64,000 bases of DNA from assembly GCA_902500775.1 (NCBI GenBank), contig CABVRZ010000004.1, positions 62,001 through 126,000 on the forward strand, given 5' to 3'. Shown one piece after another: positions 52,926 through 62,290 of the stretch. The DNA comes from an uncultured Nitrospira sp. (GTDB lineage: Bacteria; Nitrospirota; Nitrospiria; Nitrospirales; Nitrospiraceae). The stretch's first letter is position 1; each line of letters opens with the position of its first letter. A program made the translations under genes and the position numbers. The notes beneath the pieces are model-generated. The model searched no databases. It was not told where the DNA came from and worked only from the letters and a program-made list of their open reading frames with translations.

Positions 52926-53975
52926 TTACAAGTCGTTGAGGTGGTGGATCAATTGGCGGAGTCGTCCGGCACTGCGTCGATTGAAGTTGAATACGAGTCG
53001 GGAGAGCTCCCGTATGGCCGGTTCATCGAGTTCTTCTTGCAGTGGGCCGCTCAGTTCAAACGTGCCATCAGAAAGGAGGTCGGAAAAACGCTCCCGAATC
53101 TGTTCGAGTTGTTCCGCAGAGATGGGCTGTTTGAGTCTCATGGCCAGTTGCCTGCCCACAAATCGCATGGAGTGATAGCGCCGGTAGAAGCGGAGAATGT
53201 AGCTCATGGCTGCATCGGCAGAGGTCACAATGGTGAAGAGAGCCAAGTCTTCTTCGTTGACCAGTTTGCGGCGCAAGAGTTGTTTGGTGATGAATGCCGC
53301 CCAATCGTCCCAATAGTCGCAGCCGGGGGCCTGAAGGCAGACGATCGGTTGCGGATCGCTCTTCCCCGTCTGAGCGAGAGTCAGAATTTCAAACCCCTCG
53401 TCGTGTGTGCCGAACCCTCCTGGGAAGAGCGCGATGGCGTTGGCTTCCTTTTGGAACATCAATTTACGGGTGAAAAAATACTTAAAGGTGATCAATTTTG
53501 GGTCGTCGGCGATGGTGGAATTCGGTCCCTGTTCGAACGGCAACATGATGTTGACGCCGAAACTGTTCTCACGCCCGGCCCCTTCCTGTGCGGCACGCAT
53601 GATGCCGTCTGCCCCACCTGTGATGACCATGAAGCCTTCTTGCACAATGGCCTGGGAGAATTGATAGGCCAGCCGATAGTTGGGATCGTCGGAAGGGGTG
53701 CGTGCTGAGCCAAAAATGCTCACTTTTTGTCGATCGCGATATCCATGGAAGACACCGAAGGCATGACGGAGTTCTTTAACCGCGCGGTTGACAATCTTGA
53801 CATCGAGCAGATCCAACTGCGCCTCGTGCAACTTCAACAGTCCCGTCAACAGCTCACGCATGAGTGCAGCATGGAGGTCGTCTTCCGGACTATCGAGGAG
53901 CAGGCTGATCTGGTGGAGAATTTCCTCTCGCGCTAAAGCGGGACGGGATCGAAGCGATGCAGGTTTGCCGGCCAT
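52926..53975 (-). CDS. LOG-family protein (possible nucleotide 5'-monophosphate phosphoribohydrolase)
   Basis: 349 residues from the ATG at 53975. The Rossmann-like core contains VSIFGSARTP, ITGGADGIMRAAQEGA and the diagnostic PGGFGTHDEGFE. Additional N- and C-terminal helical regions make it longer than typical LOG cytokinin-activating enzymes, similar to PpnN-like forms. An extension to 54134 was rejected because it overlaps the upstream spacer and lacks homology. Confidence 0.85.
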   Translation of the reverse strand: MAGKPASLRSRPALAREEILHQISLLLDSPEDDLHAALMRELLTGLLKLHEAQLDLLDVKIVNRAVKELRHAFGVFHGYRDRQKVSIFGSARTPSDDPNYRLAYQFSQAIVQEGFMVITGGADGIMRAAQEGAGRENSFGVNIMLPFEQGPNSTIADDPKLITFKYFFTRKLMFQKEANAIALFPGGFGTHDEGFEILTLAQTGKSDPQPIVCLQAPGCDYWDDWAAFITKQLLRRKLVNEEDLALFTIVTSADAAMSYILRFYRRYHSMRFVGRQLAMRLKQPISAEQLEQIRERFSDLLSDGTFELSGPLQEELDEPAIRELSRLVFNFNRRSAGRLRQLIHHLNDL

Positions 53976-54061
53976 CGTCGTGGGTATCCTTGTGGGTGAA
54001 TAATACGAAAGTTTACCAACGGATTGGATCCTGGTCAAAGACTGATTCAAACCGGAGCAGT

Positions 54062-54838
54062 CTACGAAGAACCGAGCGACGGAGGAAGGCGGCTGAGCAC
54101 CCAGGCTTTGATTCGAGACTGATCTGCTGGACAAAGGTCCATAAACTGGACTTCGACAACGGGTGGTGCGGACACGATGGGCCGGGTTGCACCCGATATG
54201 TCCTCAAGGCCGGCGTTATTCAACACCGTTCCCCGGATGGTGAGGGGGCTCATTGTTGCCGAGAGGGAGAAGCCCAAAATCACTCGGGCTCCAGGTAACA
54301 AGAACGCGGGAGAGACCAGCGACGCGCCGGCATGACTCAGTTGGGTGATGGTGCTCTGATGGGCAGTCCTTGCGCATTCCCCTTCCAACACACTGATGGT
54401 GGCAGAAATATTAGCGACGCATCGCTTGGGCGAAAGAACAAGGTCTCGAGCGGTCAACACACCAACCGGTTGATGTTCTTTGGTGACAATGAGAATCGGG
54501 GTACCCGTGGACATCATGAGCGTGGATGCTTCCTCGATCGCACGATCATACTCAATAAATTGGACCGGGCGTGTCATGATGGTCCGCACTTCGACATCGT
54601 CTGGTTCCAGCCCCTGAGCCACGACCTTCTTCACGATGTCGGTCGGGGTCATGAGTCCGAAACGCCATTCGGTATCTTTGATCAACAGGCAGGGCATCCG
54701 CTCGCGTTCTAACAATGAGGCCGCTTCCGTGACGGATACATCTCCGGGAATTTGGACTACACCGGGTGTCATCATATGTCCAACCAGGATAGTCTGCGGA
54801 TCCTCCCCTTTCAGCTGTTCAATGTCCTTCTCTAGCAT
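54062..54838 (-). CDS. CBS-pair and PilZ fusion protein
   Basis: 258 residues. Two CBS domains (about 18-75, starting MMTPGVVQIPGDVSV, and about 82-138, starting IMTRPVQFI) form an adenylate-sensing pair. A C-terminal PilZ-like domain (about 145-250) has QLSHAGASLVS as the second PilZ motif. The RxxxR motif is not evident, so c-di-GMP binding is uncertain. It heads the minus-strand operon and shares a 138-bp control region with the divergent MNIO-like gene. Confidence 0.82.
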   Translation of the reverse strand: MLEKDIEQLKGEDPQTILVGHMMTPGVVQIPGDVSVTEAASLLERERMPCLLIKDTEWRFGLMTPTDIVKKVVAQGLEPDDVEVRTIMTRPVQFIEYDRAIEEASTLMMSTGTPILIVTKEHQPVGVLTARDLVLSPKRCVANISATISVLEGECARTAHQSTITQLSHAGASLVSPAFLLPGARVILGFSLSATMSPLTIRGTVLNNAGLEDISGATRPIVSAPPVVEVQFMDLCPADQSRIKAWVLSRLPPSLGSS

Positions 54839-54976
54839 CGCTTAGCCAGGTCCTCTCCCATGACGAATCTGCACGCCTGGCTGCAACGTATGCCAAGTAT
54901 AGCAGACGGTCCTTGCAGGCCTTGGTGACGTGAAATCCTTGTCATTCAATGGTTTGACAGCATACACTAGGGCAGA

Positions 54977-56491
54977 ATGTTCGCGGTTGACGGAATGGAA
55001 TACACGCGTATGGGAAGCCGGTCTCACAAAGAATTCCTTTGTCGTGCGGGGCGCATTCCGATTCATGGGTTAGGGTTGTCCGTCGACATCCACTCCCCAG
55101 ATTTGCCTAGCTTGCTGCGAAGTCTACAGGCACGTCAAGTACCGCCTGCCTACTTTGAAGTATTTTATACAGAACCGGCGGCATTACGGGTGGTGAGAGA
55201 GCAGATCGGTCAACGGTTCCTGGCCTATCATGGCGAAGGGCTGTGGATAACTCAGCCTGAAATGGTTGGTTCTTGGGCAGATCGACAGGAACTGGATGAC
55301 GCGATCACCCACCTGCAGATCCTGCAGAGCGCATGGCTCAATCATGAATGTGCGACAAAATACCTTGCTGGCTATTCGTATGGAACCTATCTTCCACCTC
55401 TCTATACGCGAGCTGCTGCCGAAACCGTGGCGGAGAATGCGTGGCAGATTCAAACGCTCTTGGATGAGCGGTGTGCATTGGCAAATGGATCTACACCGCT
55501 GTTGTTAGTAGAGATGCCGCCGCTCACGTATTTTGTGGCGGGGACTCTCCCGATCCCCGTTTTTTTTCGTCTCCTGACCCAACGAGCTCCCTGCGGATTG
55601 GTCTTGGACGTGGGTCATCTCTGGACCGTATTTCGGTATTCGGGGGCCTATCGAACGAGTTCATTGGAGGCATTCGTCCGACTCTTTCTGGACGAGTTTC
55701 CCCTGGACCGCGTCGTGGAGATTCATGTGGCGGGGCTGGCCATTCATGAGTCACACATGGATGCCGCTTCTGCACAAGCCAGGTCAGCGTATGGTGGTCC
55801 ACTTTCGGCATGGACAGATGCCCATGCAGCGCCTATCCCTCCGGTCTTATTCGACATGCTGGATCAGATTCTGAGTCATCCTCGGCTGACCAGCCTCAAG
55901 GGCATGGCTTTGGAGGTTGATATGAAATCAGAGGAATTGATCGTTGAGGAGTTCTCCGGATTCAGCCAGCGGTATTCCAATGTCTTTGAGCGTGTGACCG
56001 TGAAGAAGGATTTGCCCTCAGAACTGGAGATCCATCCAACTCGAGAAGAGGCTGTGTCGCCGTCTGAGCAGCAGGGTCTTGGCGTATTGTATGATCGATA
56101 TGCACGAGTCGTCGCTGGCAGAGCAGAGCCGGTCGGAACAGAATGGGATCATGGGCAAGCCTGTTTCGATGAGCTGGATCTCTATCGCTTCAGTTATCTC
56201 CCGTATGAGATTCTCCATTGGGGTGGCAAGGTCTCTGATATGTTTCCCGAATCGTGCCAAGGACTCATGGCGTTGCACGTGCCACTTGCTGAATTCGTTC
56301 CGTTCTGGTTTCGAGAACCACGATCGCTCTCAGGGACCTATGATTTCTTCTTGCTCAAGGTTGAGCGATTTGTGGAGTTTGTCCGCGAGGTGGCGCCAAC
56401 GTTAGAGGCGATTGCTGAGCGGGAGGCCGAGGGGCTTCGACAGGGATATCGTGCGGCCAATATCCCTCATGGTGCCGTGCAGGTACATTAA
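54977..56491 (+). CDS. DUF692/MNIO-type multinuclear iron oxidase homologue with extra C-terminal domain
   Basis: 504 residues. The first about 330 match the DUF692 (MbnB/TglH/ChrH) TIM barrel. Candidate iron ligands in order are H85 (YHGEG), H123 (NHE), E179 (LLVEMPP), D211 (LDVGHL), H250 (EIHVAG), D281/H283 (DAHAAP) and E313 (LEVD). The usual Asn after DVN is G/H here (G213-H214). Known family members modify cysteine or peptide precursors of natural products. Residues about 335-504 form an unrecognised extra domain. The Dus gene begins one base after the stop. Confidence 0.8.
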   Translation: MFAVDGMEYTRMGSRSHKEFLCRAGRIPIHGLGLSVDIHSPDLPSLLRSLQARQVPPAYFEVFYTEPAALRVVREQIGQRFLAYHGEGLWITQPEMVGSWADRQELDDAITHLQILQSAWLNHECATKYLAGYSYGTYLPPLYTRAAAETVAENAWQIQTLLDERCALANGSTPLLLVEMPPLTYFVAGTLPIPVFFRLLTQRAPCGLVLDVGHLWTVFRYSGAYRTSSLEAFVRLFLDEFPLDRVVEIHVAGLAIHESHMDAASAQARSAYGGPLSAWTDAHAAPIPPVLFDMLDQILSHPRLTSLKGMALEVDMKSEELIVEEFSGFSQRYSNVFERVTVKKDLPSELEIHPTREEAVSPSEQQGLGVLYDRYARVVAGRAEPVGTEWDHGQACFDELDLYRFSYLPYEILHWGGKVSDMFPESCQGLMALHVPLAEFVPFWFREPRSLSGTYDFFLLKVERFVEFVREVAPTLEAIAEREAEGLRQGYRAANIPHGAVQVH

Positions 56492-56492
56492 G

Positions 56493-57671
56493 ATGAACTT
56501 TTGGTCGACACTTCCGAGGCCACTCGTCGGGTTATCACCGATGGACGGCGTGACCGATGCGGCGTTTCGCTCGGTGATCGCGGGCCAAGGCAAGCCGGAT
56601 GTCGCCTTTACCGAATTCACGCACGTGCATGATGTCTGTCGAGGTCCGGAGATTCAGTTGGAGACGCTTCTCTATAGCCAAGTTGAACGCCCCATCGTGG
56701 CCCAGCTGTATGGGAAGGATCCAGATCTGTTTTATCTCGCGGCGCATGCCGTGTGTGAACTCGGCTTCGATGGGTTGGATATCAATATGGGATGTCCGTC
56801 GAAAAGCGTGGCCAACTCAGGCTCAGGCGCTGGTCTCATCCGAACCCCTGAACTGGCGCGATCTATTATGCAGGCGGCTCGACGTGGGATTGAGGATTGG
56901 GCACATGGGCAGACGCTGGAACAAGCTGGGTTCAAGGCGTCCCGTGTTGAGGCCTTTGAGCGTATGAATCGACAGCGTGGTGCCCCTGGTCCTACGACAC
57001 GGCGGCAGGTGCCGCTTTCGGTAAAAACCCGTCTCGGGTACGAAGACGTGACCGTGGAAACCTGGCTGGAACAGCTATTATTGGAAAAGCCGACGGTGAT
57101 TTCACTCCATGGCCGAACGTTGCGTCAGATGTATAAGGGCACAGCGGATTGGTCAGCCATTGCTCGTGCCGCGGCGTTGATCAAAGGGACCGGAACGTTG
57201 CTCCTAGGGAACGGTGATATTCAGAACCTCGAAGAGGCATTCGCGCGCGTGAGCGAGACCGGTGTTGATGGGGTATTAGTCGGACGAGGAGCCCTTGGCG
57301 CGCCGTGGCTCTTTCGCCAAAAAGAGGAGTTCCGTGCACATTCAAAACAAATGGATACCGCGGAAGGTATGTCAGGTCTGGTCGAGAGGGTGTCGCTCGA
57401 TGAACGGTTTGCGGTGCTACGCGATCATGCCCATCAGTTCCAGGCGATGTTTGGGGAACGGCAGTTCTATCGGATGCGTAAACATTTGGGGTGGTACTGC
57501 AAAGGATTCCCCCATGCCGCGGCACTCCGTGCACGCATGGTGCGCGTGTCTTCGGTTGAAGAACTCACCAATGTCCTCTCAGATTTTCAGCATGCTGCGC
57601 AGAGTGGGTTCGATTCATCATTTGCAGAATCGGTCGATGAAACCGATCTTCTGACTTCGCGATGCAGCTAA
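56493..57671 (+). CDS. tRNA-dihydrouridine synthase (Dus)
   Basis: 392 residues from the ATG at 56493. FMN enzyme that reduces uridines in tRNA. The catalytic cysteine is in DINMGCPSKSV, and the FMN-site motifs LSPMDGVTD and VGRGALGAPWLF are present. About 40 extra residues (around 125-170) interrupt the barrel after the catalytic loop, and a C-terminal helical domain follows. Specificity among DusA/B/C types is not assigned. It lies in a tight operon between the MNIO-like gene and maf. Confidence 0.93.
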   Translation: MNFWSTLPRPLVGLSPMDGVTDAAFRSVIAGQGKPDVAFTEFTHVHDVCRGPEIQLETLLYSQVERPIVAQLYGKDPDLFYLAAHAVCELGFDGLDINMGCPSKSVANSGSGAGLIRTPELARSIMQAARRGIEDWAHGQTLEQAGFKASRVEAFERMNRQRGAPGPTTRRQVPLSVKTRLGYEDVTVETWLEQLLLEKPTVISLHGRTLRQMYKGTADWSAIARAAALIKGTGTLLLGNGDIQNLEEAFARVSETGVDGVLVGRGALGAPWLFRQKEEFRAHSKQMDTAEGMSGLVERVSLDERFAVLRDHAHQFQAMFGERQFYRMRKHLGWYCKGFPHAAALRARMVRVSSVEELTNVLSDFQHAAQSGFDSSFAESVDETDLLTSRCS

Positions 57672-58294
57672 TCCTCGCTTCGAGTTCGCCGCGCCGTCAC
57701 GAGCTGCTTGCTCTGCTGGGCCTGGCTTTTGAGGTTTATCCGTCGGACTTCCACGAGCATCCAGTGGCGGGATCGTCACCGCTCGAGCAGGTCAAATATT
57801 TCTCGCTTGAAAAAGCTCGATCAGCGGCCAAGGTTCATCCACAGGCCTATGTGCTGGGCAGTGATACCGTGATTGATCTGGATGGTCACACATTGGGAAA
57901 GCCTCGAGACCTTGCTGATGCGCGGGGTATGCTGAGTCGCTTAGCCGGCCGTGCTCATCATGTTCACACAGCTGTTGCGCTCATGAATAGCGAGCAACAT
58001 CACGAAATGGTCGAGGTGTCAACAGCGGCAGTCCGAATGAGGGCCGATGTCGAAGACATCTACCAGCGGTATCTTGCCTCAGGAGAATCACTTGGGAAAG
58101 CCGGGTCCTATGCTATTCAAGGGCTTGGCGGAGAACTAGTGGAACGAATCGACGGTGACTACACGACTGTGGTGGGTTTACCGCTGAAACTGGTCGCGTA
58201 CCTGTTGCAGGCAGTCGGGTATCCTATTTCGGTCGACATTCAAGAGTTGTATCACCGCAAGCCCTATGCAAACTGGACTCGCTTCGCGGTGTGA
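57662..58294 (+). CDS. maf: Maf-family nucleoside triphosphate pyrophosphatase
   Basis: 210 residues. Hydrolyses dTTP/UTP or modified nucleotides to monophosphates, preventing misincorporation. Motifs are LASSSPRRHELL, GSDTVIDLDG and GKAGSYAIQG. The C-terminal about 15 residues are an extension. The start overlaps the Dus stop by 10 bases, so translation is coupled. Confidence 0.92.
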   Translation: MQLILASSSPRRHELLALLGLAFEVYPSDFHEHPVAGSSPLEQVKYFSLEKARSAAKVHPQAYVLGSDTVIDLDGHTLGKPRDLADARGMLSRLAGRAHHVHTAVALMNSEQHHEMVEVSTAAVRMRADVEDIYQRYLASGESLGKAGSYAIQGLGGELVERIDGDYTTVVGLPLKLVAYLLQAVGYPISVDIQELYHRKPYANWTRFAV

Positions 58295-58389
58295 TTGAAA
58301 AGGCAAGGCGGTTCCCCTACAATGCGCTTTAATCATCAGCTTGAGGCTGTTCGGCTCGTGCGTTTCCGCACCGGAAAGAAAGAACACCT

Positions 58390-59037
58390 ATGACCGTTCG
58401 CCATCAGATCAGACTGGTATGTGGACTCATCGGAACCCTGGCCCTGGGAGCGCATTCGTCCTGGGCGATCGATATCAATTTGTCCTCAGAGGAGGCCCAC
58501 AAGACGCTTGAAACTGGGCGCATCCCGATGGAAAAAGCAAATTCGCAAGATGACGTGAAGAAGGTTCTTCAGCAAGCCTCGCTGGCGACTCGCGTCGGCG
58601 CTGATCCAGAAACGGATCCCTGCGGGGCAAGTGCCGTCCTCCGTACGAAACGGTACCGGCTTGAGGCGTTTGGTCGACAAGAAGCAGCCGAATCGAAAAA
58701 GCGGAAGGCCGAAATCCGTATGCCCGAAGAGTTCATCAAAAAAGTGATGGACATGCCGAACATGGAGATCGAGGTCCAGCTCTGCGGTGATGATGAGTAC
58801 TTCGCCGAGGGTGTGCTGATCGAGTTGCAGCAAGGATCGAAGCGGATCAAGGCTATCGATATCGGCAAGGCCGAACGGGGACGAAAGAACGAAACCAACG
58901 GTCCCGCCTACCGGTCCCGGTTTACCGCCCTCTTCGCCTACGAACAGTTTGACCCCACCGCGGCATCAGTGTTTGTCGTCAATCTCCAAGACGGCAAAGA
59001 GATCCGTATTCCCGCCGAGTTCTCCAAAGTGAAGTAA
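58390..59037 (+). CDS. Periplasmic protein of unknown function
   Basis: 215 residues. A signal peptide (LVCGLIGTLALGAHSSWA) precedes a charged, Lys/Glu-rich mature domain with two cysteines (DPCGAS and QLCGDD). Unrecognised. It follows maf by 95 bp, possibly with its own promoter. Confidence 0.7.
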   Translation: MTVRHQIRLVCGLIGTLALGAHSSWAIDINLSSEEAHKTLETGRIPMEKANSQDDVKKVLQQASLATRVGADPETDPCGASAVLRTKRYRLEAFGRQEAAESKKRKAEIRMPEEFIKKVMDMPNMEIEVQLCGDDEYFAEGVLIELQQGSKRIKAIDIGKAERGRKNETNGPAYRSRFTALFAYEQFDPTAASVFVVNLQDGKEIRIPAEFSKVK

Positions 59038-59127
59038 GCTCCGCTTCTTCAAAATCCTGTTATCCAAGCTTGCAGCCTAGCGCAACGTCTCATGAAATTT
59101 CCAAGAATCCTCGTAGTTAGGTGATAC

Positions 59128-59796
59128 ATGTGGAATTTCTTTGCCGGGCCGGCTTTTGCGGTTCTTGTCGGCTCGTTGTTGGTTGCATGGGCAAATTTCT
59201 GGCTCCGCTCGCCCCAGAGGAAGAAGCAGAGAGAACTCCTTATCTTCCTCGGCGCCACTGTTTCAATAGTGGGAGCATTTTGGGCATCAGCTCAACAAAC
59301 GGCACAGGAACGACGAATTGCCGAACTAAACGAGCACATAGCCTCGTCTATCACTGGCGGCAACAGTTTTGCCTATATGACTGTTCTCTTACAATTTAAC
59401 CCGCCGAGGCTTGTTCTTTTCCATCAAGGCAAATATCCGCTCTATGATGTTGCAGTAAGAATAGTCGATCTGGGGAAAATGAAACAGAAAAGCTATTCAA
59501 TTTCTGACTTAGAAAGTGAGGCTCAGTTTTCCATTGGCAATTTGGCACCGCATCAATCGCGAGTGCTCAAACCCATTTTGATCTCTAGTGACTCGCTCCG
59601 GTTGAACATTTTCTTTAGTGCAAGAAACCAATTTTTCACACAGCTACTCAGGATGAGGCGAATAGGCAATCAGTGGAAGATCGCCATCAAGGTTGTAAGT
59701 GTTCCTATGGAAGGAGAACAGATAAAGACATTGCTGGAAACAATTGATCCAGGCTTTCCACTTGAGAAGGACGGTCATATCGATTGGGAGAATTGA
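59128..59796 (+). CDS. Membrane protein of unknown function
   Basis: 222 residues. Two N-terminal membrane segments (about 3-25 and 37-55) precede a short helix and a beta-rich domain (LLQFNPPRLVLFHQGKYPLYDV). The layout of membrane segment, helix and beta domain resembles the island protein at 25406-26155, without clear sequence identity. AT-richer than its neighbours, so recent acquisition is possible. Confidence 0.65.
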   Translation: MWNFFAGPAFAVLVGSLLVAWANFWLRSPQRKKQRELLIFLGATVSIVGAFWASAQQTAQERRIAELNEHIASSITGGNSFAYMTVLLQFNPPRLVLFHQGKYPLYDVAVRIVDLGKMKQKSYSISDLESEAQFSIGNLAPHQSRVLKPILISSDSLRLNIFFSARNQFFTQLLRMRRIGNQWKIAIKVVSVPMEGEQIKTLLETIDPGFPLEKDGHIDWEN

Positions 59797-59915
59797 CCGG
59801 TAGGCCGGGTTATCGCATTCGTGCCTTTAGGCCCCTCATGTCCTCACTAGAAACCTGCGCACTGGTCTTGCGTAACTCTTGGCCATATCTGTACATATGA
59901 AAACGGGAGGTATGC

Positions 59916-60908
59916 ATGAACGCACTTGGTTATACACAAGCGCATTCGCTAGAACGCTTCAATCTTTGGCTCATGGACTTACCAGATCCGGTCCCAACCG
60001 GTCGCGATCTCTTGGTTGAGGTCGAAGCGATCGGGTTGAATCCCATCGATTATAAGATTCGTTCACGGCGATCCAGTACAGACGGCCAACCGGTTATTTT
60101 GGGCTGGGATGTGGCAGGGGTTGTCCGCGCTCGTGGCCCACAGGCAACAAAGTTTAACATGGGCGACGAAGTGTTTTATAGCGGCGACTTGAACCGGGCT
60201 GGATCGTATGCCACACGGCAACTGGTTGATGAACGACTGGTGGCGTTCAAACCAAAGAATCTCTCGTTTGCCGAGGCCGCAGCACTACCGCTAACCAGCC
60301 TCACGGCCTACGAGATGCTCTTCGAAAAGATGCGCCTCATCAATTCTGACCGTCGGACGGTGCTCATCATCGGTGGTGCTGGTGGCGTCGGATCTCAGGC
60401 AATCCAGTTGCTCAAGTTGAAAACATCGGCAACCGTCATTGCCACCGCATCTCGTCTGGAGAGCCGACAATGGGCGGCCAGTCTGGGCGCCGATCATGTG
60501 GTGTCACATCAAGACTTCGTCTCGGAGATCCGTGCACGTGGTATCCAGTTCGTCGATTTCATTTTCAGCACAACCCATTCTGGTCAGCACTGGTTGAACA
60601 TGGCCGACATGATTGCCCCGTTCGGTGCGATCGGGCTTATTGACGAGGGCGACGGGTTGGACTTCTCCCTAGTGAAGCGAAAATCTGTGAGCATCCATTG
60701 GGAGCTGATGTTTACCAAGTCGATGTTCGACCATCGTACAGAAACTCAAGGGGAGATTCTTGCTGAAGTGAGGGCCTTGATTGAATCCGGCAAGATGCGC
60801 ACGACGGCGAACAAAGTGTTGAACGGACTGACTGTCGAGAATCTTCGTGCCGGCCACACCATGCTGGAACAGCACACCAACATCGGCAAGGTGGTGGTGC
60901 AGTTATAA
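59916..60908 (+). CDS. Zinc-less MDR oxidoreductase (quinone oxidoreductase/ZADH type)
   Basis: 330 residues of the medium-chain reductase superfamily. IGLNPIDYKIR and LGWDVAGVV identify the catalytic domain, without the catalytic zinc cysteine. The NADPH loop is IIGGAGGVGSQAIQLLK. The length and pattern match zinc-binding-dehydrogenase-family YhdH/ZADH-like enone or quinone reductases. Substrate unknown. Confidence 0.88.
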   Translation: MNALGYTQAHSLERFNLWLMDLPDPVPTGRDLLVEVEAIGLNPIDYKIRSRRSSTDGQPVILGWDVAGVVRARGPQATKFNMGDEVFYSGDLNRAGSYATRQLVDERLVAFKPKNLSFAEAAALPLTSLTAYEMLFEKMRLINSDRRTVLIIGGAGGVGSQAIQLLKLKTSATVIATASRLESRQWAASLGADHVVSHQDFVSEIRARGIQFVDFIFSTTHSGQHWLNMADMIAPFGAIGLIDEGDGLDFSLVKRKSVSIHWELMFTKSMFDHRTETQGEILAEVRALIESGKMRTTANKVLNGLTVENLRAGHTMLEQHTNIGKVVVQL

Positions 60909-61030
60909 AGGTCCGTCCCTATTGATAAGGATGAATCTAGTGGGCACCAGATTGGCTGTTGGTTCAGTGTACGGAGGAGCGTAGAATCGACCCGTTCACT
61001 TCAATCAATCCTCAAGAGAGTGCGGTACAT

Positions 61031-62290
61031 ATGAGTGACGAGACCCGGGAGCATCTGGAACATTCGAGTCGAGCGCCGAGTGTGCCAGCACTCAATCGGC
61101 GCCAGCTTCTTGCTGGCGGTGCATCATTGCTGGCGATGAGTGTGTCGTCGACGCTATTCGACGCGCATGCTGAAGAACCACCTGACGCACGTGACCCTAT
61201 GCGGGTGCCTGGTGCTCTGCCGCGCTCCTATGGCGAGCGGTCGCCTTTTGAAAAGCAGACAAGGCTCGTCGCGCCGACCTCTTCAACCACACCGCTTCAA
61301 GGTCTCCAGGGGATCATCACCCCGTCGGCTCTCCATTTCGAGCGACACCACAATGGAGTGCCAGCCATCGATCCAACCCGCCATCGCTTGCTGATACATG
61401 GGTTGGTCGATCATCCCCTGTTCTTCACTCTAGAGGAATTGATGCGGTTGCCATCAGCGTCTCGCATCGCCTTCGTGGAATGCTCTGGGAACAGTCGAGA
61501 CGGGTGGGGCGAGGCACGGGATGTCACGGTGCAGAGTCTTCATGGTCTGACGAGCACGAGCGAATGGACTGGTGTCAGGCTATCTACCTTGCTGGATACG
61601 GTTCATGTACAGCGGGAAGCGACCTGGATGTTGGCGGAAGGAAGCGATGCGGCTGCCTTGGCGCGCAGTGTGCCGCTCACCGATGAGGTGCTGAACGAAG
61701 CGATGGTGTGCTATGGCCAAAATGGTGAACCGTTGTGGCCTGAACAGGGGTATCCACTCCGATTACTCCTCCCCGGTTTTGAGGGCAACATCAACGTGAA
61801 ATGGCTGAGACGATTGAAGTTTGGTTCAGCACCGTTCATGACCAGGTGGGAGACGGCGAAATACACGGATCTGCTTCCTGACGGGAAAGCCTATCAGTTC
61901 AGTCTCGCTATGGAGGCCAAGTCGGTCATCACGAGGCCTTCTGGACAACAGCACCTCCATCCAGGCTTTCAGGAAATTCAAGGGCTCGCGTGGAGTGGGC
62001 GCGGACGTATCACCACCGTCGAAGTGTCGGTGGATACCGGTCAGACCTGGCAACCAGCACGGTTACAAGAGCCGGTACTGCCCAAGTGCCATACACGTTT
62101 TCGGTTGCCCTGGAGCTGGGATGGTCAGGAGACCATCATCCAAAGTCGCTGTCTTGACGAGACCGGATACCAGCAGCCGACTCGCGACGAACTGATCAAA
62201 GTCCGTGGTACCCATTCAAGCTACCACTACAACGGAATTCAAAGCTGGAAAATAGGACGGGATGGCGTTGTGAGGAACGTCTATGCCTAA
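61031..62290 (+). CDS. soxC: Sulfite dehydrogenase molybdopterin subunit (SoxC-like)
   Basis: 419 residues from the ATG at 61031. A twin-arginine signal (NRRQLLAGGASLL) directs folded export. The molybdenum-ligating cysteine is C151 in FVECSGNSRDGWG. The C-terminal dimerisation domain is present. It fits the sulfite oxidase family, SoxC branch, which oxidises sulfur-bound or free sulfite. It overlaps the cytochrome gene by eight bases. Other sox genes are not in the window. Confidence 0.9.
   Translation: MSDETREHLEHSSRAPSVPALNRRQLLAGGASLLAMSVSSTLFDAHAEEPPDARDPMRVPGALPRSYGERSPFEKQTRLVAPTSSTTPLQGLQGIITPSALHFERHHNGVPAIDPTRHRLLIHGLVDHPLFFTLEELMRLPSASRIAFVECSGNSRDGWGEARDVTVQSLHGLTSTSEWTGVRLSTLLDTVHVQREATWMLAEGSDAAALARSVPLTDEVLNEAMVCYGQNGEPLWPEQGYPLRLLLPGFEGNINVKWLRRLKFGSAPFMTRWETAKYTDLLPDGKAYQFSLAMEAKSVITRPSGQQHLHPGFQEIQGLAWSGRGRITTVEVSVDTGQTWQPARLQEPVLPKCHTRFRLPWSWDGQETIIQSRCLDETGYQQPTRDELIKVRGTHSSYHYNGIQSWKIGRDGVVRNVYA

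Noticed and set aside
52941-53708. A 255-codon antisense frame in the LOG-family gene
   Set aside because: The sense frame carries the PGGFGT motif; the antisense frame shows nothing recognisable.
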